This document shows positions 5,217-5,908 of a stretch of DNA of 5,908 bases, piece after piece. The notes below the pieces were generated by a model that had not been told where the DNA came from, did no database searches, and saw only the letters and a program-made list of their open reading frames with translations. The first letter of the stretch is position 1. The number at the start of each line of letters is the position of its first letter. Location of the stretch: assembly GCA_041190985.1 (NCBI GenBank), contig JBEEPT010000037.1, positions 1-5,908 of the forward strand, written 5' to 3'. Source of the DNA: Malikia sp041190985. GTDB lineage: Bacteria > Pseudomonadota > Gammaproteobacteria > Burkholderiales > Burkholderiaceae_C. A program made the translations under genes and the position numbers.

Positions 5217-5908
5217 ATGCACATGAATCTGAAGCTCGCTGTCGTGGCCGCCGCGGTGGCCCTGGTCGCCTGTGGCAAGAAGGAGGAGGCACCGAAGACG
5301 GCGGCCGCGCCGGCAGCCGACGTGCTGGTCGTGAAGATCGGCCATGTCGGCCCCACCAGCGGTCCCAACGCCCACCTGGGCAAGGACAACGAGTTGGGCG
5401 CGCGCATGGCGATCGACGAGCTCAACGCCGCCGGCGTCAAGATCGGCGACAAGCCCGCCAAGTTCGAGCTGGTGGCCGAGGACGATGCCTCGGATCCCAA
5501 GCAGGCGACCGCCGCGGCGCAGAAGCTGGTCGATTCCAAGGTCAACGGCGTGATCGGGCACCTGAACTCGGGCACCACGATTCCGGCCTCGCAGGTCTAC
5601 AACGCCGCCGGCATTCCGCAGATCTCGCCGTCCTCGACCAACCCGAAGTACACGCGCCAGGGCTACAACACCGCGTTCCGCGTGGTGGCCGACGACGTGC
5701 ACCTGGGCGGCACGCTGGGCAAGTACGCGGTCGAGATGCTCAAGGGCAAGGCGGTGGCGGTGATCGACGACCGCACGGCCTACGGCCAGGGCGTTGCCGA
5801 CGAATTTGAGAAGGGCGTTGCTGCCGCTGGCGGCAAGGTGGTGGGCCGTGAATTCACGACCGACAAGGCCACGGACTTCACCGGCATCCTGACCGGCCTG
5901 AAGGCCAA
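5217..5908 (+). CDS. Branched-chain amino acid ABC transporter substrate-binding protein, LivJ/LivK-like lipoprotein (cut by window end)
   Basis: The frame is open for 230 codons to the window edge. A short charged start (MHMNLK) leads into a hydrophobic stretch and the lipobox LVAC. Cleavage before Cys19 would give a lipidated protein with GKKEE next to the anchor, then an Ala/Pro linker to about residue 35. The folded part begins VVKIGHVGPTSG, typical of type I periplasmic binding proteins. It shows ELGARMAIDELNAAG, VIGHLNSGTTIPAS, ISPSSTNPKYTRQGY and IDDRTAYGQGVADEF, each matching LivJ/LivK at the same order and spacing (LivJ has GHLCSSST, ISPGATNP and YGEGLA). Binding of leucine, isoleucine or valine is the family expectation, but related proteins bind amides, urea or aromatic compounds, and the rest of the binding cleft is outside the window. 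It is a separate transcription unit from holC, 219 bp away, with its own promoter candidate. E. coli LivJ is soluble, so the lipid anchor is a difference. Confidence 0.92.
   Translation, partial: MHMNLKLAVVAAAVALVACGKKEEAPKTAAAPAADVLVVKIGHVGPTSGPNAHLGKDNELGARMAIDELNAAGVKIGDKPAKFELVAEDDASDPKQATAAAQKLVDSKVNGVIGHLNSGTTIPASQVYNAAGIPQISPSSTNPKYTRQGYNTAFRVVADDVHLGGTLGKYAVEMLKGKAVAVIDDRTAYGQGVADEFEKGVAAAGGKVVGREFTTDKATDFTGILTGLKA

Noticed and set aside
5167..5226. Short upstream frame (19 codons, ATG at 5167) overlapping the transporter gene start, considered as a leader peptide
   Set aside because: It has no clear ribosome binding site, no run of regulatory codons for branched-chain amino acids, and its ATG lies within the -12 element, upstream of the predicted transcription start.
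1..5908. Search for a novel defence, mobile or biosynthetic system
   Set aside because: Every substantial gene belongs to a familiar housekeeping or transport family, order agrees with known chromosomal synteny, and no repeat array, integrase, transposase or toxin-like gene was seen on either strand.

Overview
The window is GC-rich chromosomal DNA. Gene order and protein motifs suggest a betaproteobacterium, most likely Burkholderiales (Comamonadaceae-like). This placement is an inference, because no rRNA or other phylogenetic marker is present. It looks like a core-genome region: I see no mobile element, CRISPR array, tRNA or rRNA, and no evidence for a novel multi-gene system.

Left half (1-2897, minus strand): a tightly packed gene set reading leftward in the order lptF, lptG, cbiX, cysB. 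lptF/lptG and cbiX/cysB each overlap by 4 bp (ATGA); lptG and cbiX are 37 bp apart. LptF and LptG are the membrane subunits of the LptB2FG lipopolysaccharide exporter, so the cell is a Gram-negative with LPS. CbiX is a small sirohydrochlorin chelatase. CysB, cut off by the window edge, is the LysR-type regulator of sulfur assimilation. Siroheme is the cofactor of sulfite reductase, so the cbiX-cysB pairing makes metabolic sense.

Middle (2898-4997): a 28-bp gap separates lptF from the divergent plus-strand pair pepA (leucyl aminopeptidase, M17) and holC (DNA polymerase III chi subunit). The order lptG-lptF / pepA-holC matches that known in E. coli. PepA keeps every catalytic residue but carries an unusual lysine/alanine-rich C-terminal tail.

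Right end (4998-5908): a 219-bp intergenic region rich in regulatory-looking sequence leads into a branched-chain amino acid ABC-transporter binding protein of the LivJ/LivK type. This protein is predicted to be a lipoprotein and is cut off by the window end. The intergenic region holds a -24/-12 (sigma-54-type) promoter candidate, two NtrC-like half-palindromes at enhancer distance, a perfect 7-bp inverted repeat, a G4T4G4 tract and three CGAGGC repeats at 11-bp intervals. Nitrogen (NtrC/RpoN) control of this transporter gene is the most interesting testable hypothesis in the window.
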